Origin: Epithemia pelagica | Taxonomy: Eukaryota > Bacillariophyta > Bacillariophyceae > Surirellales > Surirellaceae | Length of the DNA: 64,000 nt | Assembly: GCA_946965045.2 (NCBI GenBank) | Contig: OX337232.1 | Location: 124,001 to 188,000 of the forward strand | Direction: 5' to 3' | Part shown: positions 10,477 through 21,638 of the stretch, one piece after another | Position numbering within the stretch: position 1 is the stretch's first letter | How the letters are laid out: every line of letters begins with the position of its first letter | Notes under the pieces: generated by a model | Database searches by the model: none | The model's input: the letters and a program-made list of their open reading frames with translations, nothing else | Told to the model about the DNA's origin: nothing | Made by a program: the position numbers and the translations under genes

Positions 10477-11941
10477 GAGGAACCTCTTTCCATGCCACTG
10501 TCTCGCTTCTCCGAGACACGATCGAGATGCACACGCGTACACCATGGAGACCCACATACGTTCCAACCAGCGGCGTTTGTTCTTGCTTGGTACAACAAGA
10601 ACATCAATACAAACAGTTCCATGCCAAACACACCACAAAAGCAATGAGAAATTCAATGCCATTCAACAATCCAACACCATGACCATGACCATGACGACAA
10701 CAAGTGAGCTAGTGAGCTAGCGAGTGGACCAAATTCCCTGGTCCAGGCAGTGCATCTCTAGAGTAGAAAGTACGACGAACGCCATTGCGTGTTCTTGGGG
10801 TTCGGTGTTGCTCTTGGTTCATAGTTGCGTCGTCATCGTTGTCGCCCTCCTCCTCTTCTCATGGATTGTGACGACGCAAACGGTACTTGTATTGCTCTCT
10901 CTTATTCGTACAAGAGAATGCCATTGGGACACCCTTTCCTCCGTCCGAATGTAGTCTAGAGTACTTCCCGGGCGCTGTTGGTGGCATAGCATAGATAGGG
11001 AATTCCCCCGTGAATCATCTTCCAGGGACGGACAACTGACAGACTGCCAGTTCCGCTGTGGATCCGTTTCCGTTTCCAAGTCCGATCAGGACCAAAAATG
11101 CAAGACTGCAACGGACAAACGCTACTTATGGACACTCTCTCCAACTTGAACCCCGCGGCACGATGGACTCGCTGGCGGAGTCTCTCGACAGAGTCCGTCG
11201 CTTCACTGTGACGCAACCAGTACAATTCCCGCCGGGCTTGGGTTCCGTTGAGACAGGGGGAAGGAAATTTTCCTCCTCTAGATATTCTTGATGGCTGCGC
11301 GCCGGCTGGCACTTTGGTCGTCGCTCATCATACACAAACTCAAAGTACCGTGTAATTGTCAAGTCTTTTCTGTTTGTGGAAGACTTGGAAAAGGAGAGAG
11401 AGAGAGGCATGGACCATAGTCTCCACCTCCTCCTCCTTCATCTCCGAAGCAAGGACACCGAACGCAGAGACTGGAACCGGAAAGGATCTCGGAAACGCCG
11501 CAAACGCCGAAGCAACTCCGATTGAGTGTCCTCTCTCTCTCTTTTGTAGCAAGCAAGACCAGAGGACCGTGTCTGTTTGGGTGTGGCATTCCAACGAGTC
11601 GAGTTGTGTTGTGGTTTCTTCTTCCTTGGAGGTGCTCCTCCTCCCATCCATACTGGAAGAGAGTGTCGTGTGAGTTGGTTCTGGAAAAAAACTCAACTCC
11701 CACAAACGGCACCCGTACCTCGAACGTCTTTGGTCTTGTTTCTTGGTTCTGGCTTTTTCTCCAAAACACAAGAAACAGTGATCCATCGCAAGACGAACAA
11801 CACACAAGAGACCCAACTGCTCTCCTTGTGTGTTGTGTTGTGTCGTCGTCGTGCGAGTTGGGAGTTTGAATTGTTGTCCTTGTCGTCTGGGTGGCCTCTC
11901 TCGCGAACAACTGGAGATTGATTGATTGATCGTACTCTACC
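8461..11941. other. Long intergenic region (3.5 kb), no gene recognised
   Basis: This is the largest gene-poor interval outside the repeats. It holds microsatellites: TTA triplets near 9357-9372, CCA triplets near 9714-9733, AACC units near 10047-10072 and a long CT run at about 10434-10476. Reading frames up to 212 codons exist (for example 10009-10647), but they span simple repeats and occur in several overlapping frames at once. The interval is divergently flanked by the disordered-protein gene and the OSCA-like gene, so it may hold two separate promoters. A non-coding transcript cannot be excluded. Confidence 0.5.
10434..10476. repeat. (CT)n dinucleotide microsatellite
   Basis: An uninterrupted run of about 20 CT units in the 3.5-kb intergenic region. 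It gives rise to Ser-Leu and Arg-Glu repeat frames that are not genes. Confidence 0.9.
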
Positions 11942-14900
11942 ATGACGACGTTGCAAGCCTTGGCCTTTAATGTGGCGGCCGGATCAGCCTTGGGTTTGGC
12001 CTCCCTCTTTGGCTTTGGCGTGGCCGTGGTGAATCAACACGAATACATTGCGCCCCGATGTGCGGCCCGACCACCGACCGTCATTTACAATACCTCGTAC
12101 GGATCGCCCTTGTTGGGGTGGATTCCCTGGACGTTGCGACAATCGTACGAAACGCTCTTGCAAGGCATTCCCGGGACCGGAACCCGACAGGGCGGACATA
12201 CGGGCAGTTTGTTGCGGTGCAATCTCGATGCCATTGTCTTGTTGCGATTTCATGCCGTCGGTCTCAAAGTGTCGGCCGTGGCCACCTTGCTCTGTCTGGG
12301 ACTCTTGTTTCCTCTCTATTGGACCAGTGAATGTCACGATGTCCAGAGTGGCGGCAGTGACGCCAATACAGAAAATCCCGACTCGACCACGACGAATTGG
12401 CGGTACGATGCCTGTGCCTTTGAAACCAACAATTTGACGGGCTACGAACAAACCACCATTGCCAATGTCCCCTCGTACTTGCCCGAGGAAGCCGAAGAAT
12501 TGTTGGATACCGACGGCTCTAATTTTTATCATCAAGATCAAACCTTGATTCGCTTGTATGCCGCCGTTTTTACCTTGTGGATTTTGACGGCCTATTTGCT
12601 CAATTTGCTCAAACGGGAATGGATTGAACTGCTGGCACTCCGACGCGTGTATTATTTGGAAGCCAATGTCTGGGGCGAACGCAAACAGCAATTGCAAGAA
12701 ACCTTGCGACAGCGACCCGTGACTCCACAATTCTATTCGGGTCGTACGCCTCCTCCTCCCGATTCTCTTCCCGAATGCGATTCGTTACTGCGAGACAACG
12801 AGGAGGACGAGCATTCCAAGCGATTCAAGAAATCGAAAAAGGGACAAGTGACGATTGTCCAACCGGAAAATGACTTGACGCAAGAAAATACCGATGAAAT
12901 TTATTCGCAACACACGGGAGGAGAGCGCGGCTTGTTTCGTCGACGACGACGTCACCCCAATCGTCGTCGTCGTCGCCGCCGATTGCTCGGACACCAACCC
13001 TTTGATGACGACAATATGTATGATGTCGAGGAACGACACTTGATGGATCGTGATCCGTGGATTCCCCATCCCGAACAACGCGATACCGTCAGCAATATTC
13101 AATTGTATTCCGTCTTGGTCGGTGGCTTGCCCTCCTTGCCCGATTTTCGCAATGCGTCGGCCACGACCACCAACAACAACCACAATGGCAGTCCGGCCGA
13201 ATCCAACTTGACTCCCGACCATACCACCAACAAAAATAGCAATTACATGATGGATTGGCAATTGGCCTTGACGTCGGCCTTCTTCGATCATTGTGTACCG
13301 AATCAACCGGGATTTTCCAGCAGTGTCGCCGCCGTCACTCTCTTGCCCTCGTCCAAGGCCATTGCCACGGCGTGGAGCAAATGGTACAAGGCCGCCTCCA
13401 AATTGCGACGTCTCAAATTTATTCGAGCGCAAATTGCCAAGAAATTTCATTACGATGAACAAGGACAGGAAGAAGATGAGTTTGACCTCGAAGACGACAA
13501 TGAAGATGACGAAGAAGAAGCCTTGGACGATGAGTATTCCTCACCGTCGCGTGTGGATGGATCGGAACACGAAGCTTCGCGTCATAGTACCACGTCGAGT
13601 AGCCGCGTGGGTCGTCGGTTGCGCAATCGTCTCGGAATGGCAGGTGGTGGTGGTGCACGATCCAATCCGCACGATGCTCGTTCCCTTGGAATTGCGGATG
13701 GTGGTTCCTTGGCGGGAACGGACGACAATAGTACCCTGGGAGCCTTTTTGCCCGCCGTCGATCTACCGCCGTCTATACACAATCATCATCAGCAGCATCA
13801 CACTGCTACTACCAACAAGAATAACAATAAGAACCCCGATGATGACGAAGAATCGGCGTTGCGCGATCCTTCTCTTGTGTCGTACGCGTATTATCACAAT
13901 GACCCCGAGGAATTGGGTCCACTCGAAGTGGCGGCCGCCACTAATACCGAACAACAGCAACAACAAGAGGAAGAACTGCTGCAAGCCTTGTTGGAACATC
14001 CCTTTGGACCGGAACAAACGGCCATTTATAGCCGTGAAGTGGCACAGTCGGCAGCGGCCTGTTGTCCCAATGGATGTTGGGAGGGTGCCGTCTTGCATGC
14101 AACCATTGATGAATTGCTCGTCTTGGAACGAGAAGCGGCTGAAAATGTTCACAAGGCCAATCTGGAATTGTACCGCGCGCGTCAAGAAGCCGTCTGGCAT
14201 TCCGCCCAACCACCTCCGCCACCACCGACTACAAATACTACGAGTCATTCGCCACCGCACATGTCATCGTCCTCACCAGGTCCTATTCTTACAACCACCA
14301 CAAATTCCCAAACGGTAGTGCCTGCTCCGACAAGGGCGGCAGCCGATGACAGTTCGGCCGATGCGGCACCATCTCGCCCTTTCGGTGCCACAGGAGTTCC
14401 CACAACGATTCAAACGGATTCCATGGAAATGACGACCCCTGCGGAACCGACTGAAAATACCAACAATCTGGATAGTACTTTGGATACCGTTCTTGGGGGA
14501 CAAGAGCAAGCCGCTGGTCCCAAGGAAACAATCTCCATCAAGGGATTGGCGACCATGCCGCCGTTGAATTCGAGCAGCAATGTCCCTCCATCATCCAGGG
14601 TTGGTCATCCGTTGCAACGTGTTGCGGAAGAAAGCTCCTTTGCCACACTCGATGTGGAATCGATTCAGCAATCTCAAACACACGAGTCTACCAAGTCTCT
14701 TCAATCATCCAGCAAACAATTGACGACATCCAAGAAGGCCACAACAACAACAACGACGACGAATAATAGCACAACGACAACCCTGCCACCTCTGCTTCCC
14801 GAAGACTTTGCGACGGCGGCCTGGGAATTTTTCAAACCACCCAATTTGGAATTCAGTTCCATGTTTACGTCCATGTACGAGTCGGCGACCTCCCTCAACA

Positions 14901-17688
14901 GTAACTCCCAGCAACAACAGCAACCAGTAGAGCCTCCCGCCATGGTGGAACGCGCCCGATCGGCTCCCACGGCTGCCATGACTCGAGACCGACTGCCCAG
15001 TGACCTGGCCTTGGAAGGAGACTTGTTGTTTCCGAGCCATTCCAATGTCCCTCCACCGCCGTCCCCCTTTTCGGGTCATCATCGTTCCGGATCTATGCCC
15101 ACACGACACCCTCAATCCATGTGGGGAGTGCCACCGCCACCACCACCCGAATCGTCGTCCTCGTTTGCCTTGGAAGAAACAGAAGCCCCACAAATGCCCC
15201 CTTTGCAAACGACCTCTTCGATGGACACCCCCAAAACAAAAACGCATTCAGGAACCAGTCCCATGACGCTTCCAGCTAAAAAGGTGGATCCAGACCTGGG
15301 TCCGATTCAACGTTCGGGCAGTAGCAGCACAGCTGATTCCGCTTCGCTCGATGACCAAGACAACAGTAAAGACAAGGAGTACCCCAACAATGAGATTGCT
15401 GCCCCTGGGAACTATGTATCGTGGGGATACCAACACGGCACAACAACAGTAGAAGCCCCTCCTCCCGCACGTACTACTTCTGAAAAGACCAAATGGGAAA
15501 AGGTGCAATCGATTGTAGCGTCGACTCGTGCTGCCATGTACTCGAGTCGAAGACGACGATTGCGAAGTAGTTCCAAACGTACCGATGCCCCATCTCATCA
15601 TACTCCTATCAGTGGTGTGTGGCATGGTCGTCCATCGATTTCCGATTTGATGCAAGCGGCATACAGTCGCGCCAAAGCTCTCAGTCGCTTTTTGACAAAG
15701 CAAACAACCGAAGCCATGGATTTGTCTCGAGAATCTTCGTATGCTGTTGTGACGTTCACAAGCCGACAAGCCGCATTGGCGGCCCGTAAATGCCTCGCCG
15801 ATGCCCGTGGAGGCACAGAACGTTGGAAAACGGATCGGGAATTGCCCATTCCTCCCTTGGCGGATGCTGCTGCCTGGGACTTGTGTGTGTGTCGAAACTG
15901 TTGTCGTCCTGTGGCCATCTCCATTGACACACGTCAAAAGACTTGGCGTCATTACTTTTCCTTGCTGCTCCTTGCAGCCTTTTATGCCCTTGCTACGTTT
16001 CCACTCACCATTGTGGCTTCCTTAATGGACCCACAAACACTCGAACGAGCATTTCCCAACTTCTTTGAATGGGCCGACGTAAGTACCAGTTTTGTGTCAT
16101 TAGACTTACCTGATAATGGGCCGATCTAACTTCTACTCCACTGCCGTTCTTTCTACCATACAGCGCAATCAAGAAGGTACTGCCGAACTCACCAGTGGCT
16201 TTTTGCAATCCCTCATGTGGACCATCTTTTTTGCCCTCTGTCCCGTCTTTTTCAAAATGGTGGCCAATTTTGGTTCCAAGGCCAACAGTGTCGCCAATGC
16301 CGAATTGCGTGCCTTGCAATATTTTTGGTGGTTTATGGTCGTGTCGGCCTTTTCGTCGACCTTGATTGCCAATATGGTCTTGTTTGGATTCAATGAAGGA
16401 AGTTTGGGTGGTGAACTCCGTAGTATCTTGCGGTCCATTGCCCGTGCCATTCCTTCCACGACGGCAGCGATGTGGTTAAATTGGTTGATTTTCCGAACGA
16501 CAGTGACCATGCCAGCCCTCTATTTGTTACAAGTCAATTCCTTTCTCTTTGACTTTTTTGGCTTTCGCTGTTGCTCCCGGCTCAGTCGAGGCGGAGGTGA
16601 GTGTGGTACATTCCACGGCTCTCTAATGTTCGAGCATCTGGACATTTCTCACCCAAATTACTACTTGCGTTGTCGTCTCTCTACTCTCAGGTCCCGGTCC
16701 TCCGCCCCCGTATCGCTTGTATGTGGATTCGGGTGTCGTGCTCATGTGCTTGTTGGCATTGGCCACGGCTTCCCCATTGGTGGCACCGGCTGCCTTTTGC
16801 TACTTTATGCTATGCCAACCATTGTTGCGGCGTTGTTGTATCTTTGTCTATCGACCCAAATTTGATGGAGGCGGGTTGCGGTGGCCCTTTATCTTTGACA
16901 TGATTGTCTCGTCCCTCTTTGTGGGTCAAATTCTCTTGACCATTCAAATGGTGCTGAAACAGGCCGTGGGCCCGGCCGTGGCGTCCGCGGCTCCCCTCCT
17001 ACCGACCCTGTTGGCCGTGTTGAACATGAAGAAAAAGTTTCTTCCCGCCTATCGGGACGTGGCGCTCCTGCAAACATCCTTGCTCGATGGATGGGATTCC
17101 ACGTCCCAGGAATCCTCCAGTATGGAGAAACGAGAAGAGTTTCGCCGATTCTTGGTCGATGCCCACAAGGCGGCCTACATTCCCGTTTGTTTGGCGAGTA
17201 CCAATACCCGAGATCAACCCGACATGTCCATGACCGCTGAACCCGCTGTGGTGGTTCCCAAGGAAACGGACATTGTTCGTGAATTGCTTCACGAAGACGA
17301 CTACGACGATCACCCCAAGAACAATCCCAATGGCGGCAGTACGATTGGAGATCGTCAATCGCAATCGGAACTGGGAACGGCCAGTGCCTCGGCAGCAGCG
17401 TGGCATGTGATGGAACGACGGAATCAACAATATGGGGCCACCCTCCGACGTGCCGGAAATACCTTGTCGGCTTTGAGACAACGGGCATCCTCCAAGGCGA
17501 GCCATAGCAGTAACAGTTTGCCGCGAGGTTCCATTGCGACTGCCGAGGGTGGCAATCACCGGCAGCACCATGGAATGGATTCGTCGCAACCAGCACTACC
17601 AAGAGGAGGAGGAACTCAAGAAGGCACCAGCCACTGGAACGACACGGATGTTTCCTCCTTTCGTCATGAAAGCAAACAGGACAAGTAA
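11942..17688 (+). CDS. OSCA/CSC1/TMEM63-type (DUF221) ion channel with giant cytosolic insertion
   Basis: Three exons (11942-16078, 16164-16596, 16691-17688) encode about 1855 residues. The family forms hyperosmolality- or stretch-gated cation channels. Three N-terminal membrane spans are visible (about residues 8-30, 103-128, 195-222), followed by the cytosolic domain. That domain ends in YAVVTFTSRQAALAARKCL at about 1267-1285, the family's shared A-x-V-T-F-x-S-R-x-x-A signature. Membrane spans resume at about 1338-1361 (YFSLLLLAAFYALATF) and continue through exons 2 and 3, including QYFWWFMVVSAF and LMCLLALATASPLVAPAAF. Plant and fungal members are usually about 700-1000 residues. Here roughly 750-800 residues of Asp/Glu-, Ser-, Thr- and Gln-rich sequence are inserted in the cytosolic domain, and the C-terminal tail is also long and disordered. 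Intron boundaries were set by GT-AG sites that keep frame and restore family sequence. Confidence 0.85.
16079..16163 (+). other. Intron 1 of the OSCA-like gene (85 bp)
   Basis: Donor GTAAGT at 16079, acceptor CAG ending at 16163, phase 0. Splicing joins FFEWAD to RNQEGTAEL and removes an otherwise premature stop. Confidence 0.85.
16597..16690 (+). other. Intron 2 of the OSCA-like gene (94 bp)
   Basis: Donor GTGAGT at 16597, polypyrimidine-rich end and CAG ending at 16690, phase 1. Splicing joins the RGG segment to GPGPPPPYRLYVDSG and moves into the frame that carries the last membrane spans. Confidence 0.85.
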
Positions 17689-18438
17689 TCATCATCATGA
17701 TACAAATTCTAGAAACACACACTTCACAAACACATTGCCGCCATTCTTTTGCTGTTGGCTTCCTCCACAAGGCAAGTCCAACACATCCATGTGAGAGCTG
17801 TCCTGTCGCCGCGTGCGTATACAATAGATAGTTTGGTGGTACACAAGAAGGTCTAAAGGATCTGCCGAGACGACGAATCCAGGAGTGGATGGTATCTCTA
17901 CTACACTCCCTACTCTAGGAATAGTATACAAGATCATCCCTCTCTTGTCTCCGACTCCCAAAGAATATAGATTATACAAGACCATTCTTTGGTTGAGATG
18001 AGGGCAAGAACTACCAAACAACACGGTAACAGGCTAGTGTGTGTTTTGGTGTGTGTGTGTCTCTCCCGACCAAAGTTTCGTACCCTGGTGCATCTGTGGC
18101 GGCAAATGTAGAGATGACAGAGGAGAGATTCTAGAATAGGATGCGGCAAACGGTCTCTGGGACCACAACAGCAACAACAACCAAGGTTGCGGCACGTTCC
18201 AATCAAGACGGTAAATATACTACATCGACGAGACACTAGTAGAGTGCGATATCGTGACTCGGACGGAGAAACACAACCACCACGAGATGACGAGATTGTG
18301 GTTTCGCGACACCCAGTGTTTTTCCACGTGGATTGCTATAGCGTTTCATTATTCCTACACAAACAGTTCCATTGCATTGCATTACATGCCATGACCATGT
18401 TGTTGAACGTGTTCTTGTTGTTGTTGAATCTCTCTCTG
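17689..18438. other. Intergenic between convergent genes
   Basis: The interval separates the 3' ends of the OSCA-like gene (+) and the plastid protein gene (-). A GTGTGTGTGT run lies near 18048-18060. No gene or structured element was recognised. Confidence 0.45.
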
Positions 18439-19119
18439 TTAAAATCCCAACCACTCATCAAAGGCTTGTGGTTCCAATCCAGTTCGTGGAATGATGCGTT
18501 CCTGCGCAATCGTCTTGACTTGATCCATGGTTAATAACTTCATGGAAATGAGTTGCATCCCGTAGGTATACAAGTGAAAAAATTCTTTCTTGACTTCCGG
18601 CACGTTCAAATTTTGGGGAATGTCAAATTGGGTCGGCGTCATGACGCCCGTTTCCGGATCCTTGTCGTATTGCAAGCCACATTCAATCATGAGTTCGTAC
18701 ATGCATTGGGACAAGTGTTGGACGTCTTGCGAATTGGATTCGACGGCTTCTTCCAAGGCGAGTAATTCCGGTGGTTCGGCGACGTCGGCTGCCAAACTGC
18801 CTCGCACTTGACGGACAAAATCATCGCCTTGTTGCAAAATCCGTTCGGCAAAGGTCCGATTGACGGTCGTCGGAAAGGCGGACGCAAAATCCGATTCCAT
18901 ACTATTGGCCAAAAAGCGTGGCGTTACTGTTCGAGAAAGAACGGCCGTCCGAATGGGACTTTGGACCCTGGTTCTGGTGGTTAAGTCCTCCTCTAAGCCA
19001 ACAGTCCTTGTTGTCGTTGTCGTCGTGAGAGGAATGGGTGCAAAGGCGTGACTGGTCGAATGGGCCAACACCAGAACAACAAGAGTCGTCGTCGTCCAAA
19101 GAAGTAACGTAGAAAACAT
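18439..19119 (-). CDS. Plastid-targeted protein of unknown function
   Basis: The protein has 226 residues. It starts with a hydrophobic signal-peptide-like stretch (LLLWTTTTLVVLVLAHS) followed at once by TSHAFAPIPL. The AFAP element is the diagnostic cleavage motif of diatom bipartite plastid presequences, with Phe at the +1 position. The Thr/Arg-rich, acid-poor segment after it fits a transit peptide. The mature part (from about residue 70) is soluble and mostly helical, with LLALEEAVESNSQDV, CMYELMIECGLQYD and an FDEWLGF C-terminus. I do not recognise the family. Import into the secondary plastid is well supported; the function is open. Confidence 0.72.
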   Translation of the reverse strand: MFSTLLLWTTTTLVVLVLAHSTSHAFAPIPLTTTTTTRTVGLEEDLTTRTRVQSPIRTAVLSRTVTPRFLANSMESDFASAFPTTVNRTFAERILQQGDDFVRQVRGSLAADVAEPPELLALEEAVESNSQDVQHLSQCMYELMIECGLQYDKDPETGVMTPTQFDIPQNLNVPEVKKEFFHLYTYGMQLISMKLLTMDQVKTIAQERIIPRTGLEPQAFDEWLGF

Positions 19120-19595
19120 TGTGTTCTTGCTAGCTTGTGTGGTAGTTTTGCTTTCTGGTCCCGTGGAGTTGTGCTTGTTTCGATTCTTTTAGAGTCTTTG
19201 GGATCTATTATAGTAGTATCTTTGCCTCGTCGTCGTCGTCGTTGTTTGCTTTGGTGGATGGAATGGACGCAGTACTATTTTATTGTGATGGAATCTACGT
19301 ACTTCAAGACATTCTTTCCGCTATCGATAAGCGACCCGATCACAGTTGTCTCCGTCCGTCCGTCGATCGAACACAGAGCGATCGAGATATACCTCTAGGT
19401 ACTTGTAGGTAGTTTCGCGCTATTGGTCGACCATGGCGTGCTTCTCTTTTCCATGAACAACTCCTTTACTACTCGTCGTGGACCGCCCTTCCACAAATCC
19501 CAGACCTCTACTAGCTGCTAGACGAGCTCTTGTGCGTATTCTACCAAAACCCAATGGGTTTCTCCATATCTTGGGTGCTAGTAATAGTACTACTA
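19120..19595. other. Spacer, duplicated flank of the zinc-finger array
   Basis: It contains the promoter of the plastid protein gene (-) at its left end. From about 19320 onward it shows recognisable similarity to 20260-20940 (shared CCGTCGATCGA, TGCTTCTCTTTTCCATGAAC-like and TGGGTGCT/TGGATGCT segments). It is therefore part of a tandemly duplicated unit together with the adjacent zinc-finger gene. Confidence 0.55.
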
Positions 19596-20228
19596 CTATT
19601 CATCGGGTTTGCTAGAGATGGGGCCATCATCAAGCCGATTTGTTTTCAGGAAGGGAAGAATGGCCGTCATGACAATGACCACTTGGTTGCAGCGATACTG
19701 TTGTTTCTTCAAGGCCTTCCAGCCATGGTCATGCCAGTGCTTCCATTCGAGATAGGTGCGGGGGACACCCTTGGTGTCATTGTCATTGCTTGGATTCCCA
19801 GCAACGAGACAGGTGAATTTCCACACTGCCAATTCCAACAACGAGATGCGTTCCAAACGCTTGTAGTGGAGTAATAAGCGATTGGCCTCTTGGATGATGG
19901 TTGGATCTTCTTTCATGACGGCACGTCCAATCATCTCATAGATTTTACCCTGCCACGGGCCATACGGAGACACTCGCTGCTCCACTTTGCGGGGTAACAA
20001 GCGTGCATCGTCCCGTACTTGTAGAATTTGGGTAGCGCGATTCAAAACCTCCTCCACAGCGAACTTGTGCTGATACGAATCGGAATGATCCTCGGTTTTT
20101 CCCAACTCTGTTTTGCATAACAAGCAAATGTCGTACTTTTCACTGTAGCGACGACAAGATGAAGGATACTTCGATCGAATGTCAATCCAGGTCAATAAGG
20201 CTTCCTCGGACCCAACGACTCTCGGCAT
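19596..20228 (-). CDS. U1-like zinc-finger / LELAVW-family protein, copy 1
   Basis: The protein has 210 residues. An N-terminal finger of the form C-x2-C-x9-H-x5-H (CLLCKTELGKTEDHSDSYQH) resembles U1/matrin-type fingers, which often bind double-stranded RNA or snRNP RNA. It is followed by the family core: VRDDARLLP, GPWQGKIYEMIGRAVM, ERISLLELAVWKFTC, YLEWKHW, GWKALKKQQYRCNQVV and AILPFL. The core matches no domain I know. It is not membrane-bound. The nearest relative is copy 2 just downstream in the window. The two genes and their flanks form a tandem duplication. Confidence 0.72.
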   Translation of the reverse strand: MPRVVGSEEALLTWIDIRSKYPSSCRRYSEKYDICLLCKTELGKTEDHSDSYQHKFAVEEVLNRATQILQVRDDARLLPRKVEQRVSPYGPWQGKIYEMIGRAVMKEDPTIIQEANRLLLHYKRLERISLLELAVWKFTCLVAGNPSNDNDTKGVPRTYLEWKHWHDHGWKALKKQQYRCNQVVIVMTAILPFLKTNRLDDGPISSKPDE

Positions 20229-20920
20229 TTTTGTTCTTCTTGGATATTTTTGGGTGACACTTGACTGAGAATCCTATCCGCCACATGCGATTCATAAGCG
20301 ACTTCATTCCGTCCATCCGTCGATCGAATCACTCGCCTCTTAGCTACCGATCGTACTATGTAGTCTCGCTGTATGTGATGCTGGTCGATCATGATGAAGC
20401 TGGAGTGCTTCTCTTCCATGAACTGTCGGGAACTATCTAGTCATCATTTACTTGCATACATCCCCTTGCACAGTTCCCAGACTTGTAGGTCTTGTGCGGT
20501 TGCTCGCCATGCAGAAGAATCGGAGAGACCATAGCATTCCCCCACCACCTGGTGCAGCCTACCGACTAGGAGTAGGTGGTTAGGATAAAGGAACAGTCGT
20601 GGGCGTGGTGGTGGAATCTACCAGACGCAACTGCATGTGTTACCGGAACAAAAAGCTCTCGTGTTGGCATCCCAAAAGTTGTCGGTGGATGGATTGCCAT
20701 ACTATCGAGGGAGAGAGTCCTCACTCTCATCTCATCCTTCTAGAATGGTTTCCAATCGTCGTTCTACGGATTATTAAAAAAAAACCAAGCCTTGTCCTTT
20801 CCCCCAAATCTTGGATGCTGGTATTACTCGGGTGTAGGGATAGGGCCATGTCCGGATCGCCAAAACCTGTGGCCAATTCCATTGTCTATCAAGACTATTC
20901 GTGCCCTTCCAACTACCTGT
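20229..20920. other. Spacer between zinc-finger copies 1 and 2
   Basis: About 690 bp with patches similar to 19320-19600, in keeping with tandem duplication of a gene plus its 3' flank. No separate gene is supported. A short poly-A run lies at about 20776-20784. Confidence 0.5.
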
Positions 20921-21514
20921 CTAGTTTGTACGGAGGAATGGAAGAATGGCCGTCATCAAAATGACCACTTGGTTGCAGCGATAATGTTGTTTCTTCAAGG
21001 CCTTCCAGCCATGGTCATGCCAGTGCTTCCATTCGAGATAGGTTTGGGGCGCCTTGGTGTCGTTGTCGTCATTGTCATCCTTACTTGGATTCACAGTGAC
21101 GATACAGGTGAATTTCCAAACTGCCAATTCCAACAGCGAAATGCGTTCCAACTCCTGGTATTGGAGTAATAAGCGATTGGCCTCTTGGATGACCCTATCT
21201 TCTTCTGTCATGAGGGCACGTCCAATCAACTCATAGATCTTACCCCGCCATGGGCCATACGGAGACAATCGTTCCACTTGTGCTGGAAGATAACGAACGT
21301 TGTCCCGCACTCTTAGAATTTTCGTAACGCGATCCGAAACCTCCTGGACAACGAGCTTGTGCTGGTACGAATCGGAATGATTTTCGTTTTTGCCCAACTT
21401 TGCTTTGCATAGTAAGCAAACGTCGTGCTCCTTGTCTACGGAAAGACGATAATATCTCAGTTCTTCAATGTTGACCAAGGTCCTTAAAGCCTCCTCGGAT
21501 CCAATGTTCGCCAT
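20921..21514 (-). CDS. U1-like zinc-finger / LELAVW-family protein, copy 2
   Basis: The protein has 197 residues. Finger CLLCKAKLGKNENHSDSYQH (C-x2-C-x9-H-x5-H), then RVRDNVRYLP, GPWRGKIYELIGRALM, ERISLLELAVWKFTC, an Asp/Asn-rich linker, YLEWKHWHDHGWKALKK and YRCNQVVILMTAILPFL. It lacks the acidic C-terminal tail seen in copies 3, 5, 8 and 9. Upstream, about 56 bp from the start codon, lies a variant of the AAAGTCTGACATT element found before copies 4 and 6. Function unknown; the finger suggests nucleic-acid binding. Confidence 0.72.
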   Translation of the reverse strand: MANIGSEEALRTLVNIEELRYYRLSVDKEHDVCLLCKAKLGKNENHSDSYQHKLVVQEVSDRVTKILRVRDNVRYLPAQVERLSPYGPWRGKIYELIGRALMTEEDRVIQEANRLLLQYQELERISLLELAVWKFTCIVTVNPSKDDNDDNDTKAPQTYLEWKHWHDHGWKALKKQHYRCNQVVILMTAILPFLRTN

Positions 21515-21638
21515 TTTGTTCTGAAGCCCTTTTCAGGCTTCCCCGAAAACACCAACCAGGTGTCACCTCAAAGTCTGGATTTTCGGAAGACTCTTCCATG
21601 TCCGCACTTGGTGTGGACCACAGGGAATCGTTCGTATG

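Noticed and set aside
10009-10647. 212-codon forward frame and overlapping reverse frames
   Set aside because: Span AACC and CT microsatellites; open in several frames at once; no domain or sensible start.
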